DNA from: Pseudomonas gessardii
GTDB taxonomy: Bacteria > Pseudomonadota > Gammaproteobacteria > Pseudomonadales > Pseudomonadaceae
Assembly: GCF_001983165.1 (NCBI RefSeq)
Contig: NZ_MNPU01000015.1
Span: 1 to 64,000, forward strand
DNA length: 64,000 bases
Direction of reading: 5' to 3'
The first letter of the stretch is position 1. Each line of letters begins with the position of its first letter. The notes under the pieces are model-generated. The model saw only the letters and a program-made list of their open reading frames with translations. It searched no databases and was not told where the DNA came from. The translations under genes were made by a program, and so were the position numbers. Shown here piece by piece: positions 7,540 through 15,433 of the stretch.

Positions 7540-7566
7540 TAAAGTTTGTCCGGGTATGGCCGAAAA
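7540..7566 (+). promoter_or_regulatory. FliA (sigma-28) promoter of flgMN
   Basis: TAAAGTTT, 11 nt, then GCCGAAAA, against the consensus TAAAGTTT-N11-GCCGATAA (one mismatch). It lies 36 nt before flgM, matching the FliA dependence of flgMN in P. aeruginosa. Confidence 0.88.
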
Positions 7567-7602
7567 CATGGCAAGCGTCCAAATACCCAGAGGTTTTTTA
7601 AC

Positions 7603-7920
7603 ATGGTCATTGATTTCAGCCGATTGAATAACGCCCAGGCAACGCCCGGCAGCACGCGTACCAACGCGGCCAAGGACAGCGTTGAAGCCAAGGCACCGGC
7701 AGTGCCTGCCAAGGCAGAACAAACCGTTTCGACGCAAAGTGGCGAATCGGTCCATTTGAGCAACGAGGCTCAACAGTTGCAGAAGATCACTGACTCGCTG
7801 CGCGATCAGCCGATTGTCAATAAAGCCCGCGTGGCCGAGTTGAAACAGGCGATTGCCGATGGCAGCTATCAGATCGACAACGACCGTTTAGCCGGCAAAA
7901 TCATCAAAGCCGAGCGCTAG
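7603..7920 (+). CDS. flgM: anti-sigma-28 factor FlgM
   Basis: FlgM binds FliA and blocks late flagellar genes until it is exported through the finished hook. The 105-residue protein has a disordered, Ala/Thr-rich N-terminal half. The C-terminal FliA-binding helices are VNKARVAELKQAIADGSYQI and DNDRLAGKIIKAE. I place the start at ATG 7603 (MVIDFSRLNN) behind CAGAGG; an in-frame start at 7546 would overlap the promoter. Transcribed from the FliA promoter, it forms a feedback loop on its own inhibitor target. It is followed by flgN after 48 bp. Confidence 0.93.
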   Translation: MVIDFSRLNNAQATPGSTRTNAAKDSVEAKAPAVPAKAEQTVSTQSGESVHLSNEAQQLQKITDSLRDQPIVNKARVAELKQAIADGSYQIDNDRLAGKIIKAER

Positions 7921-7968
7921 GCACAGGCCTGCGCCGGGCTTTTGGACGCTTAAACCCCAAGGCCAGCC

Positions 7969-8436
7969 ATGCACGACGAAAATCTGCTGCAACTGATCAC
8001 TGAAGACCTGGCTCCCGCGCAACACCTGCTGGAGCTGCTTCAAGACGAATTCGTGGCCCTGTGCGGTCGCGACATGCGCCTGCTGGAAGACATCCTGGCA
8101 CGCAAGCAATCGCTGATCATCCTGCTTGAACAACACGGCCAGAAACGCAGCCAGATCCTGCTCAGCCTGGGCCTGCCCGCTGACCACAGCGGCCTGGAAC
8201 AGTTGGCCAGCCATTCGTCGGTCGGCGACCAGTTGCTGGCCCAGAGCAAAGCACTCAATGAGTTGTTGATCAACTGCCAGCAAGCCAATGTGCTCAATGG
8301 CCAGTCGATCCAACTGCAGCAAGCTACCACCGCCAACCAGTTGCGCATCCTGCATGGCGGCGAACCTCCAGCACTGTATAACGCCCAGGGCTCCACCTCG
8401 CGACTGGTCAAGCCCAGCACCCTCAGCCAAGCCTGA
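7969..8436 (+). CDS. flgN: flagellar export chaperone FlgN
   Basis: FlgN is the cytoplasmic chaperone for the hook-filament junction proteins FlgK and FlgL. The 155-residue, mostly helical protein has the family pattern [20 protein letters not shown] near the start, then [19 protein letters not shown] and a central [18 protein letters not shown]. It follows flgM in the same FliA-driven unit. Confidence 0.9.
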   Translation: MHDENLLQLITEDLAPAQHLLELLQDEFVALCGRDMRLLEDILARKQSLIILLEQHGQKRSQILLSLGLPADHSGLEQLASHSSVGDQLLAQSKALNELLINCQQANVLNGQSIQLQQATTANQLRILHGGEPPALYNAQGSTSRLVKPSTLSQA

Positions 8437-8531
8437 CGCCGGTTTATCGGGCGCCCTATCAAGGCGCGCCACATACTGGCAAAATGCCGGTTCTTGCGTG
8501 TAGTCGTATTTTGTCTGGAGATGGAAGAACC

Positions 8532-9281
8532 GTGTTCAACACCCTTAGCGCGGTAGATGCTCCGCAGCCACCCAAGGTCCTCACCACCCCTCTGGAAATT
8601 GCCAGCACCCTGCGGCTGCTGCAAGAGAGCCACGACCCGCTGATCATCACCTTTCACGAACGCAACCAGCGCTTCCAGAGCTACCTGGTGGAGGTCGACA
8701 AGGACAGCAAGACCCTGAGCCTGGACGAGATGATCCCGCCCGACGGTGAACGCTACCTGGAAAATGGCGAAGCCTTTCGCATCGAAGGCTTTCACGAAGG
8801 CGTGCGCGTGGCCTGGGACAGTAATGGCAGCCTGACAATCGGCACACAGGACGGCCACCGTATCTACAAAGGCAGCCTGCCTGAAGAAGTGGTCTACCAT
8901 CAGCGCCGCAATGCCTTTCGCGCAGCCTTGAAACTGGCGCAACTGGTAAATATCGAATTGGGCGGCGAGAAACTCAAGACGCCTATCAGCGGTCAGTTGC
9001 TGGATATCTCCGCCACCGGCTGCAAGCTGCGCTTTGACGGGGACATCTCCGAGCGCCTGCAACTGGGCCAGGTCTACGACCGCTTTATCGCCGCCCTGCC
9101 CTTTGGCAGCATGACCACTGCGGTGGAGTTGCGCTACCTGCACGTTGAAGAAAGGATCAACACCACCTTTGCCGGTGTGCGCTTCCACAATATGAGCGGC
9201 CTGGTGCAGCGCCAGGTCGAGCGCTTTGTCTACCAACTGCAGCGCGAGGCGCGACGGTTCGATAAAGACGACGACCTGTAA
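8532..9281 (+). CDS. flgZ: c-di-GMP-binding flagellar brake protein FlgZ (YcgR family)
   Basis: FlgZ binds c-di-GMP through a PilZ domain and slows or biases the motor, linking second-messenger level to swimming. The N-terminal YcgR domain (about 15-120) is followed by the PilZ domain, which starts with the RxxxR motif in HQRRNAFRA (about 122-130) and has the [11 protein letters not shown] motif (about 155-165). The GTG at 8532 ([11 protein letters not shown]) is preferred over the in-frame ATG 8484, because GGAG/GGAAG sits just before it and family members start there. It gives 249 residues. It lies 95 bp after flgN and ends in a bidirectional terminator. Confidence 0.92.
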   Translation: MFNTLSAVDAPQPPKVLTTPLEIASTLRLLQESHDPLIITFHERNQRFQSYLVEVDKDSKTLSLDEMIPPDGERYLENGEAFRIEGFHEGVRVAWDSNGSLTIGTQDGHRIYKGSLPEEVVYHQRRNAFRAALKLAQLVNIELGGEKLKTPISGQLLDISATGCKLRFDGDISERLQLGQVYDRFIAALPFGSMTTAVELRYLHVEERINTTFAGVRFHNMSGLVQRQVERFVYQLQREARRFDKDDDL

Positions 9282-9300
9282 ACGCCGAACCACAGGCACA

Positions 9301-9338
9301 AAAAAACGGGCAGCTCCTTTGAGAACTGCCCGTTTTTT
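9301..9338. terminator. bidirectional terminator between flgZ and the MFS gene
   Basis: Perfect 13-bp inverted repeat AAAAAACGGGCAG / CTGCCCGTTTTTT. It gives a T-run on both strands and serves the convergent flgZ (plus) and MFS (minus) genes. Confidence 0.93.
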
Positions 9339-9341
9339 GTT

Positions 9342-10721
9342 TCAGGGACGGGCCCGACTCAAGTCATGCGGGTGCTCATCCGGGTCGGGATGCTCCGCCG
9401 GGTCAGGCTCAGGTTGCGGCTCTACCTCCGGTTCTGCCTCAGGCCCTGGCTCTGGCGCAGCGGTTTGCATCTGGTCCTGGACCACCTGCTCATCCACACG
9501 CGGATCGAGGGCTGCCACCAAGGGCGAGCTGGACATGCTGTCGGGCATCGCTACGTGCTGCAGCGGCGCATCGTCCACCTGATGCAGGTTGGTCACCGCC
9601 TTGGGGCGAATGCGCCAGACCAGGATCAAGGCACACAAGCTGAAGAACGCATAGAGCATCTGGTTGCCAAACAGCTTCATGACCACCCCCGCCAGCAACG
9701 GCCCGATACTCGCGCCCACCCCGTAGGTCACCAGCAGCATCGCGGTGAGCGATACCCGGCGATCACCTTCGACATGGTCGTTGGAAAACGCCACGGCCAG
9801 CGGGTAGAGGCAGAACTGCACCAGCGAGCACAGGAAACCGGCGACAAACAGCACTTCCAACGGCACCTGGGTCATGATCGCTAGCGGCAATGCCGCCACC
9901 GCCAGGCACAGGGCGAAGCAGCGAATCAACAAGGCCCGGTCATAGCGATCCGACAGCCAGCCCAGCGGCCATTGCACCAACAGGCCGGCAAAAATACAGC
10001 TACCCATGAACAGGCCGACCTGCTCGGTGCTCAACCCCTGCTGGGCCGCATACAGCGGCGCCAGGCCGTAGAAGGAGCCAACGATCAGGCCGGCCCCCAA
10101 GACCGTACTCAAGGACTGTGGCACACGCTTGATAAAAAAACGCGGTTCCATCGGCGCCGGGTGCAAGGGCGCCGGGTGAATACGCCGGGTCATGGCCACC
10201 GGCACTAGGCACAGGGCAAAACACAGCGCCACCAGCATCAGCAGCTCAAGCCCCAATTGGGGGTGCATGACCAGAATCAACTGGCCCAGCACCAGGCCCA
10301 GGTAGGAGGCGATCATATAACCACTGAACACCACGCCGCGCTGCTTGGCATCCGCCTGCTCGTTGAGCCAGCTCTCGATGACCATGTACTGGCACATCAT
10401 GCCGAGGCCGACGATGATCCGCAGCACGATCCAGGCCGGCAGCCAATCCACCAGGCCATGGCCCAGCACCGCCGCACCGACAATCCCGGCACAGGTGGCA
10501 TAGGCCCGGATATGCCCGACCCGGGCAATCAGGCGATGCCCGATCTTGCCCCCCAGCACCAGGCCAAAATAGTTGGCCGCCATCAACGCGCCGACCCACA
10601 GGCTGTCGACGTTATCCGCTGCCAGGCGCAAGGCCAGGTAAGTACTGAGCAGGCCGGAGCCGATCAGCATCATCAAGGAGGCGAAATAAAGGGCTCGAAA
10701 AGATTTCCAGATCTGGCGCAT
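9342..10721 (-). CDS. MFS transporter, YcaD-like
   Basis: A 459-residue inner-membrane carrier of the major facilitator superfamily. About 12 hydrophobic segments cover residues 10-385, with the loop motif GWLSDRYDRALLIR (MFS motif A, second half) near 255-270 and GGKIGHRLIARVG in the first half. It resembles the YcaD group of uncharacterised MFS proteins; the substrate is unknown. The C-terminal tail, about 70 residues, is cytoplasmic and strikingly rich in Pro, Glu and Asp (PEPGPEAEPEVEPQPEPDP). The gene is alone in its unit, ending at the shared terminator. Confidence 0.85.
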   Translation of the reverse strand: MRQIWKSFRALYFASLMMLIGSGLLSTYLALRLAADNVDSLWVGALMAANYFGLVLGGKIGHRLIARVGHIRAYATCAGIVGAAVLGHGLVDWLPAWIVLRIIVGLGMMCQYMVIESWLNEQADAKQRGVVFSGYMIASYLGLVLGQLILVMHPQLGLELLMLVALCFALCLVPVAMTRRIHPAPLHPAPMEPRFFIKRVPQSLSTVLGAGLIVGSFYGLAPLYAAQQGLSTEQVGLFMGSCIFAGLLVQWPLGWLSDRYDRALLIRCFALCLAVAALPLAIMTQVPLEVLFVAGFLCSLVQFCLYPLAVAFSNDHVEGDRRVSLTAMLLVTYGVGASIGPLLAGVVMKLFGNQMLYAFFSLCALILVWRIRPKAVTNLHQVDDAPLQHVAMPDSMSSSPLVAALDPRVDEQVVQDQMQTAAPEPGPEAEPEVEPQPEPDPAEHPDPDEHPHDLSRARP

Positions 10722-11010
10722 CGGCGGTCCGAGCGGCTCCTTGCAGTGGGTTTCAGGCTATTGACACAATAGACCGAGGGCGAAGCATCGTTAAACCCAG
10801 GCACCTGACGACACAGGCGCCCAGAAGCATTTGGATCCGGTAACGTTCAAGCATGCAGCCTTCGATGAACTCGACCGCCAACAGTTCCTTCGCCGTTGCG
10901 TTACCTGTCAGACGCACTCAGACACAAGGCGCGGTACAAGGTTGTGACAATATATCTCGCCAGCCGGGCTGAAGGCACTGGCCAAACGGCCAAGAAAGCA
11001 GCCACCCATA
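10722..11010. other. intergenic region upstream of the MFS gene
   Basis: About 290 bp between the MFS start (minus) and the terminator of the Arg-CCT tRNA. It must hold the MFS promoter. I see no clear promoter, operator or ORF. Confidence 0.4.
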
Positions 11011-11046
11011 AAAAAACCCCACCAGCGCAGGCTGAGTGGGGTTTTT
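11011..11046 (-). terminator. terminator of tRNA-Arg(CCT)
   Basis: AAAAACCCCAC / GTGGGGTTTTT perfect inverted repeat with T-run on minus, 36 bp after the tRNA 3' end. Confidence 0.88.
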
Positions 11047-11081
11047 CAGCGTCTCGGCCGGGTGGGCGGCGAGACTGCAAA

Positions 11082-11158
11082 TGGTGTCCCAGGGCCGGTT
11101 CGAACGGCCAACCTTCCCCTTAGGAGGGGGATGCTCTATCCAATTGAGCTACTGGGAC
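11082..11158 (-). tRNA. tRNA-Arg (anticodon CCT)
   Basis: 77 nt with an encoded CCA. The acceptor arms GTCCCAG and CTGGGAC pair fully. The anticodon loop is CTCCTAA between ATCCCC and GGGGAA, giving anticodon CCT (codon AGG). The T-loop is GTTCGAACC. A single-copy gene transcribed on minus with its own terminator. Confidence 0.95.
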
Positions 11159-11316
11159 TAATGACAGGCGCACGGCCAGATGGCGTTGCGACAGACGGCG
11201 TGCATGTTAACGGCCAAGGTGAGTTTTGTCATGTCGTCCGTCAGCTTTTTAGGCGTAAGCCTTCATCCCGCCCCGCCAGCGATAAACCTGGGCCCACGGG
11301 CCCACCCACGCCATCG

Positions 11317-11358
11317 TGCAAAATGCATTGATGCGAAATGCCATCATTGCATATTGCA
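11317..11358. repeat. imperfect 17-bp inverted repeat
   Basis: Arms at 11317-11333 and 11342-11358 pair at 15 of 17 positions around an 8-nt centre. The DNA is AT-rich compared with its surroundings. It lies 130 bp before a pair of small membrane-protein genes and could be an operator. No T-run follows. Confidence 0.5.
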
Positions 11359-11384
11359 ACGAGCCATACGTTTGAGATCAATTT

Positions 11385-11407
11385 ATATCATTGATTTATA
11401 ATGATAT
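11385..11407. repeat. perfect 8-bp palindrome, possible operator
   Basis: ATATCATT, 7 nt, AATGATAT. Very AT-rich, about 80 bp before the small ORF at 11489. It could overlap a promoter. The binding protein is unknown. Confidence 0.45.
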
Positions 11408-11488
11408 TTTTCAAATTAACCGCTGGCACGATGACTGCACTCTTTATGCTTATAAAACGGTCCTGCACGTGAACACGGGGAAACACCC

Positions 11489-11713
11489 ATGAACAGCACA
11501 CTTCTGATCCTGAACGCCCTGGCCTTGGCCGTACTGGTGATGTTCCACTTCCAGGCCAGCAGCGACAGCGATACGGCACAGATCAGCCACACGGGTAGCC
11601 ACCAGACCCAGCAACGACCTCAACTGGCCGTGATGACAGCCAATGGCCAATCGTCGGCTCACCTGACACAGGGCACGCAGGCCAGCAGCTCTTCTGAACA
11701 CTGGATCTTCTAA
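11489..11713 (+). CDS. small single-pass membrane protein, unknown
   Basis: 74 residues, starting at ATG 11489 with GGGGAAA upstream. Residues 1-22 (MNSTLLILNALALAVLVMFHF) form one hydrophobic segment that is either a signal anchor or a signal peptide. The rest is polar and rich in Ser, Thr, Gln and His, without Cys. It is 11 bp before the next small gene and probably co-transcribed. I do not recognise a family. Confidence 0.6.
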   Translation: MNSTLLILNALALAVLVMFHFQASSDSDTAQISHTGSHQTQQRPQLAVMTANGQSSAHLTQGTQASSSSEHWIF

Positions 11714-11724
11714 GCGAGCCCACC

Positions 11725-11904
11725 ATGACCAAGCCAGCCTGGCTATTTCTCGTCCTGGCCGTGTCCACGGGCATCCTGGGGCTCAATCCTCCATCGGCGC
11801 ACTGGCAGACCCTTTGCCTCAGCGCCTGCGCCGTGTTCGCCGTCGCATTGGTGATCGCCGTGGTCGCCGGGCGTCGCTTCAAGTTCGACCCCGTCCTGCG
11901 CTGA
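11725..11904 (+). CDS. small two-helix membrane protein, conserved in Pseudomonas
   Basis: 59 residues: MTKPAWLFLVLAVSTGILGL forms helix 1, then an HWQTLC linker, then helix 2 ACAVFAVALVIAVVAG, ending RRFKFDPVLR. I recall similar short hypothetical proteins in other pseudomonads with the same C-terminal FDPVLR; no function is known to me. The start ATG is 11725, 11 bp after the preceding small ORF. Confidence 0.65.
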   Translation: MTKPAWLFLVLAVSTGILGLNPPSAHWQTLCLSACAVFAVALVIAVVAGRRFKFDPVLR

Positions 11905-12327
11905 ACGCCTCTGCGACGAGAGATTGACACCCTGCCAATCCCCTCTGCATGCCACCCGACCTTATATCGCCTCGGCTCGCAAATCGGCCATTTGCCACTA
12001 GTCTTAAAATTAAGGGCAAAAGGCCACATTGCTATAGGATGTGCGCCCGAAAACCCTCTTGCATCGAGAGCCTGCGGGCTGATCCTCAGTCAGATCGGCC
12101 GGCAGAAAAGTTTTCCAACCAGTCCGCAAATTTGAAAATGAGTACTGGCATAAAGCCTTTAGGCAGTTCAATATTTGTCACAGAATTGACGCCAAGGAAC
12201 TGGCAAATTTGAGGCATGATGCGGCCTCTTTGCAATTCAGGTTGAACATTTGTCCGCAAGCCTTGTCCTAACACACATCTTGCGGCCAATTCCAAAAACC
12301 GCTCCCCTGAACTAACCGGTTAAATAT
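11905..12327. other. amrZ upstream region (about 420 bp)
   Basis: No ORF here looks real. It should carry the amrZ promoter and the autoregulatory sites known in P. aeruginosa. AT-rich tracts run from about 11990 to 12030 and from 12120 to 12210. Segments such as GGCCATTTGCCA (about 11987) and GGGCAAAAGGCCA (about 12013) resemble AmrZ-type sites loosely. I cannot place a promoter with confidence. Confidence 0.35.
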
Positions 12328-12654
12328 ATGCGCCCATTGAAACAGGCAATTTATTCCAGCCGTACGGCTGACAAGTTCGTCGTACGTCTGCCAGACGGAA
12401 TGCGGGAACGCATTGCCGAGGTGGCTCGCAATCATCACCGCAGCATGAACTCTGAAATCATCGCGCGCATGGAGCAAAGCCTTATTCAGGAAGGCGCGCT
12501 GGGTGACGAACTGAACATGCGCATGGACAGCCCGGAGCTGTCACTGCACGAGCGTGAGCTGCTACAGCGGTTTCGCCAACTGTCCCACCGTCAGCAAAAC
12601 GCGCTGGTGTCGCTGATTGCCCACGACGTTGAGGCAGCCGCAGAAGCCGAATAA
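12328..12654 (+). CDS. amrZ: ribbon-helix-helix regulator AmrZ
   Basis: AmrZ (AlgZ) is an Arc-family DNA-binding regulator that controls motility, c-di-GMP enzymes and exopolysaccharides in pseudomonads. The 108-residue protein starts [20 protein letters not shown]; the RHH domain (about 11-60) has [19 protein letters not shown] and the helix [15 protein letters not shown]. The C-terminal tetramerisation segment contains [20 protein letters not shown]. The start is ATG 12328; no strong ribosome site is visible. It stands alone with a terminator 18 bp after the stop. Confidence 0.92.
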   Translation: MRPLKQAIYSSRTADKFVVRLPDGMRERIAEVARNHHRSMNSEIIARMEQSLIQEGALGDELNMRMDSPELSLHERELLQRFRQLSHRQQNALVSLIAHDVEAAAEAE

Positions 12655-12671
12655 TCGGCAACTGAACGCTG

Positions 12672-12698
12672 AAAGCCAGCCTTGCGCTGGCTTTTTTT
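12672..12698 (+). terminator. amrZ terminator
   Basis: AAAGCCAGC / GCTGGCTTT with a 5-nt loop and a run of T. Confidence 0.92.
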
Positions 12699-12721
12699 GC
12701 ATGGGATTTTTACTTTGGATG

Positions 12722-12743
12722 CAGGAGCCGGCTTGCCGGCTCC
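12722..12743. repeat. single REP-like palindrome
   Basis: AGGAGCCGGC-TT-GCCGGCTCCT, a lone copy of the GGCTTGCC-core repeat between amrZ and mgtE. It is 9 bp past the mgtE stop and may help end that transcript. Confidence 0.6.
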
Positions 12744-12751
12744 TATTGGGT

Positions 12752-14194
12752 TCAAAGCAGGAAGATCGTCGCCAGGCCCAGGAAGATGAAGAAGCCACCA
12801 CTGTCAGTCATGGCCGTGATCATCACACTGGCACCCATCGCAGGATCGCGCCCAAGGCGCGCCAGGGTCATGGGGATCAATACCCCCATCAGTGCCGCCA
12901 ACAGCAGGTTAAGGGTCATGGCCGCGGTCATGACCACGCCCAGGGACCAGCTGTCATACAGCAGGTAGGCCACCACACCGATAACCCCACCCCACACCAG
13001 GCCATTGATCAAGCCCACCGCCAGCTCCTTGCGCATCAGGCGCGAGGTGTTCCCAGTGCTCACCTGATCCAGGGCCATCGCCCGCACAATCATGGTGATG
13101 GTCTGGTTACCCGAGTTGCCACCAATACCAGCCACGATCGGCATCAGCGCCGCCAGCGCCACCAGTTTCTCGATAGAGCCTTCAAACAGGCCAATGACCC
13201 GCGAGGCAATAAATGCCGTGATCAGGTTGACCGCCAGCCACGCCCAACGGTTGCTCAGGGATCGCCAGACTGACGCAAAAATATCTTCCTCTTCACGCAG
13301 ACCCGCCATGTTGAGGACTTCGTTTTCGCTTTCTTCACGGATCAGGTCGACCATCTCGTCGATAGTCAAACGGCCGATCAGCTTGCCGTTCTTGTCGACC
13401 ACCGGGGCCGAAATCAAGTCATAACGCTCGAATGCCTGGGCGGCATCGTAGGCATCTTCATCAGGATGAAAGCTTACCGGGTCGCTGGCCATGACCTCGG
13501 CAACCTGTTTATCCGGGTCATTGACCAGCAGGCGCTTGATCGGCAGCACGCCCTTGAGGATACCTTCGTAGTCGACCACAAACAGCTTGTCGGTGTGCCC
13601 CGGCAGCTCCTTGAGGCGCCGCAGGTAACGCAGGACCACTTCCAGGCTGACATCCTCGCGGATGGTGACCATCTCGAAGTCCATCAATGCGCCGACTTGC
13701 TCCTCGTCATAGGACAACGCGGAGCGCACGCGCTCACGCTGTTGACCGTCAAGGGTCTCCATCAGCTCATGCACAACATCACGGGGCAGTTCAGGGGCCA
13801 GGTCGGCCAGTTCGTCAGCGTCCATCTCCTTGGCTGCCGCCAGGAGCTCGTGATCGTCCATGTCGGCGATCAGGGTTTCCCGCACCGAATCGGATACTTC
13901 AAGGAGGATGTCGCCATCGCGATCAGCCTTGACCAACTGCCAGAGCGTCAGACGGTCGTCCAGCGGCAGGGCTTCAAGGATGTAGGCAACGTCGGCAGAG
14001 TGCAGGTCATCGAGCTTGCGCTGCAATTCGACGAGGTTCTGCCGGTGGACCAGGTTCTCGACCCGGTCTTGATGAGGGCCTTCCTGGCGATGGGTCAGAT
14101 CTTCGACCACACGCTGGCGCTGCAGCAGCTCGACGACCTGAGCCAGGCGATCCTGCAGGCTTTCTTGTGTTTTCTTTACTTCAACTTCGGTCAT
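12752..14194 (-). CDS. mgtE: magnesium transporter MgtE
   Basis: MgtE is a Mg2+-gated Mg2+ channel of the inner membrane. The 480-residue protein has the cytosolic N domain (about 35-135), a CBS pair (about 140-265, with AEVMASDPVSFHPDEDAYDAA) and five membrane helices (about 290-480). The pore motif PIVAGIGGNSGNQT is near 352-365, and the conserved acidic residues of TAMTDSGGFFIFLGLA are near the C-terminus. ATG 14194 (MTEVEVKKTQESL) is preferred to the longer frame from 14224. Confidence 0.94.
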   Translation of the reverse strand: MTEVEVKKTQESLQDRLAQVVELLQRQRVVEDLTHRQEGPHQDRVENLVHRQNLVELQRKLDDLHSADVAYILEALPLDDRLTLWQLVKADRDGDILLEVSDSVRETLIADMDDHELLAAAKEMDADELADLAPELPRDVVHELMETLDGQQRERVRSALSYDEEQVGALMDFEMVTIREDVSLEVVLRYLRRLKELPGHTDKLFVVDYEGILKGVLPIKRLLVNDPDKQVAEVMASDPVSFHPDEDAYDAAQAFERYDLISAPVVDKNGKLIGRLTIDEMVDLIREESENEVLNMAGLREEEDIFASVWRSLSNRWAWLAVNLITAFIASRVIGLFEGSIEKLVALAALMPIVAGIGGNSGNQTITMIVRAMALDQVSTGNTSRLMRKELAVGLINGLVWGGVIGVVAYLLYDSWSLGVVMTAAMTLNLLLAALMGVLIPMTLARLGRDPAMGASVMITAMTDSGGFFIFLGLATIFLL

Positions 14195-14540
14195 AGGCGA
14201 ACTCCACTCCCAGCAGCGGGGCACGCCGGAAGGATCAATCAGTCAATTCATGATTGGTAAAACGGGGTACTGAGTAACTACTGGGTAAGTCCATGGAGGT
14301 ATTCCACAAGCCCCGGCGGGGCTGACGGGCGCAATGATACACCGTGCGCCCGCTTTAAACGTTAAAAAACTGGAAAGAACAAGCGCTTGCGCAACAAAGC
14401 TGAGTGTTGCGCACACTTATGAAACTGCGACGACAGCCGCAGAAAAGAAAACACATGGGCGAGAGAAAAACCTCCCTGTCCGAGACTATTCCTACACGGC
14501 CACGCTCAACCGGCAGCCGGGAAATAAAACCCCAGACGGC

Positions 14541-14567
14541 AAAAAGCCCGCACTTGGCGGGCTTTTT
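14541..14567 (-). terminator. terminator of the Ser/Arg tRNA cluster
   Basis: AAAAAGCCCG / CGGGCTTTTT perfect inverted repeat, 8 bp after the last tRNA-Arg. Confidence 0.88.
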
Positions 14568-14574
14568 GTTTGTA

Positions 14575-14651
14575 TGGTGCACTCGACAGGATTCGAACCT
14601 GTGACCGCTCGGTTCGTAGCCGAGTACTCTATCCAGCTGAGCTACGAGTGC
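14575..14651 (-). tRNA. tRNA-Arg (anticodon ACG), copy 2
   Basis: 77 nt including CCA. The acceptor GCACTCG pairs with CGAGTGC, and the anticodon loop CTACGAA between CTCGG and CCGAG gives ACG. It is identical to the copy at 14724-14800. Confidence 0.96.
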
Positions 14652-14723
14652 AGATTGTGGTTTTATACCAGATCACGACTGGTTGGAGCCAAGTTACCTG
14701 CATTGCTGCAACTAACTCTTAAA

Positions 14724-14800
14724 TGGTGCACTCGACAGGATTCGAACCTGTGACCGCTCGGTTCGTAGCCGAGTACTCTATCCAGCTGAGCTACGAGTGC
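14724..14800 (-). tRNA. tRNA-Arg (anticodon ACG), copy 1
   Basis: The same 77-nt sequence as the copy 72 bp downstream. Both follow tRNA-Ser in one minus-strand cluster after rsmA, the arrangement I recall from P. aeruginosa. Confidence 0.96.
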
Positions 14801-14908
14801 ATTTGTTGCCGCGCATTATAGGCCGTTCAATCTCTATGTAAAGCTATTTTTTCGTTTAATTTCAACAACTTAGCGAAAAAACCAGATTGCAACGTACTAA
14901 GCAAATAA

Positions 14909-14999
14909 TGGCGGAGAACGGGGGATTCGAACCCCCGACACCCTTTTGAGGTGTACTCCCTTAGCAGGGGAGCGCCTTCGGCCACTCGGCCAGCTCTCC
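14909..14999 (-). tRNA. tRNA-Ser (anticodon GCT)
   Basis: 91 nt with CCA and the long variable arm of a class II tRNA. The acceptor GGAGAGC pairs with GTTCTCC, and the anticodon loop CTGCTAA gives GCT. It lies 62 bp after rsmA. Confidence 0.95.
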
Positions 15000-15061
15000 G
15001 CAACACGGGGCGTATATTAACCAGCTTCATCCCCGTTTGCAAACATAAAAAACGATAAAAA

Positions 15062-15250
15062 TTAATGGCTTGGTTCGTCGTCCTTCTCTTTCTTGATCCG
15101 CAGGTAGATTTCCTCACGGTGGACAGCCACCTCTTTGGGGGCATTGACCCCAATCCGCACTTGATTGCCTTTGACGCCGAGCACGGTCACGGTGATTTCG
15201 CCATCACCAATAATCAGGCTTTCTGCGCATCGACGAGTCAGAATCAGCAT
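15062..15250 (-). CDS. rsmA: RNA-binding regulator RsmA/CsrA
   Basis: This CsrA-family dimer binds GGA motifs in mRNA leaders and represses translation; RsmY/RsmZ-type small RNAs titrate it. In pseudomonads it controls secondary metabolism, motility and biofilm formation. The 62-residue protein [20 protein letters not shown] has the key Arg in the [12 protein letters not shown] strand. ATG 15250 is preceded by GAGGAGAAAGG. It lies between lysC and the tRNA-Ser cluster, as in other Pseudomonas. Confidence 0.97.
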   Translation of the reverse strand: MLILTRRCAESLIIGDGEITVTVLGVKGNQVRIGVNAPKEVAVHREEIYLRIKKEKDDEPSH

Positions 15251-15390
15251 ACCTTTCTCCTCACGCATTTCATTTCGGGAACAACAGTCTGCAAAAAAAG
15301 GCCTTGGACCCATGACCCTGCGGCCATGGCCCGGCATGCCTAAGTATTGTCGAGCCCGGGCAAAAGAACAGGCCTGCGCCCTCACCCGAC

Positions 15391-15421
15391 AAAAAAGAAA
15401 GGCGCGGATCAACCGCGCCTT
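15391..15421 (-). terminator. lysC terminator
   Basis: AAGGCGCGG / CCGCGCCTT with a T-rich tail on minus, 13 bp after the lysC stop. Confidence 0.88.
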
Positions 15422-15433
15422 CCTGGCAACGCG

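Noticed and set aside
8040..9299. 419-codon minus-strand ORF opposite flgN and flgZ
   Set aside because: Both plus-strand genes are clear; the opposite frame spans two genes and a terminator.
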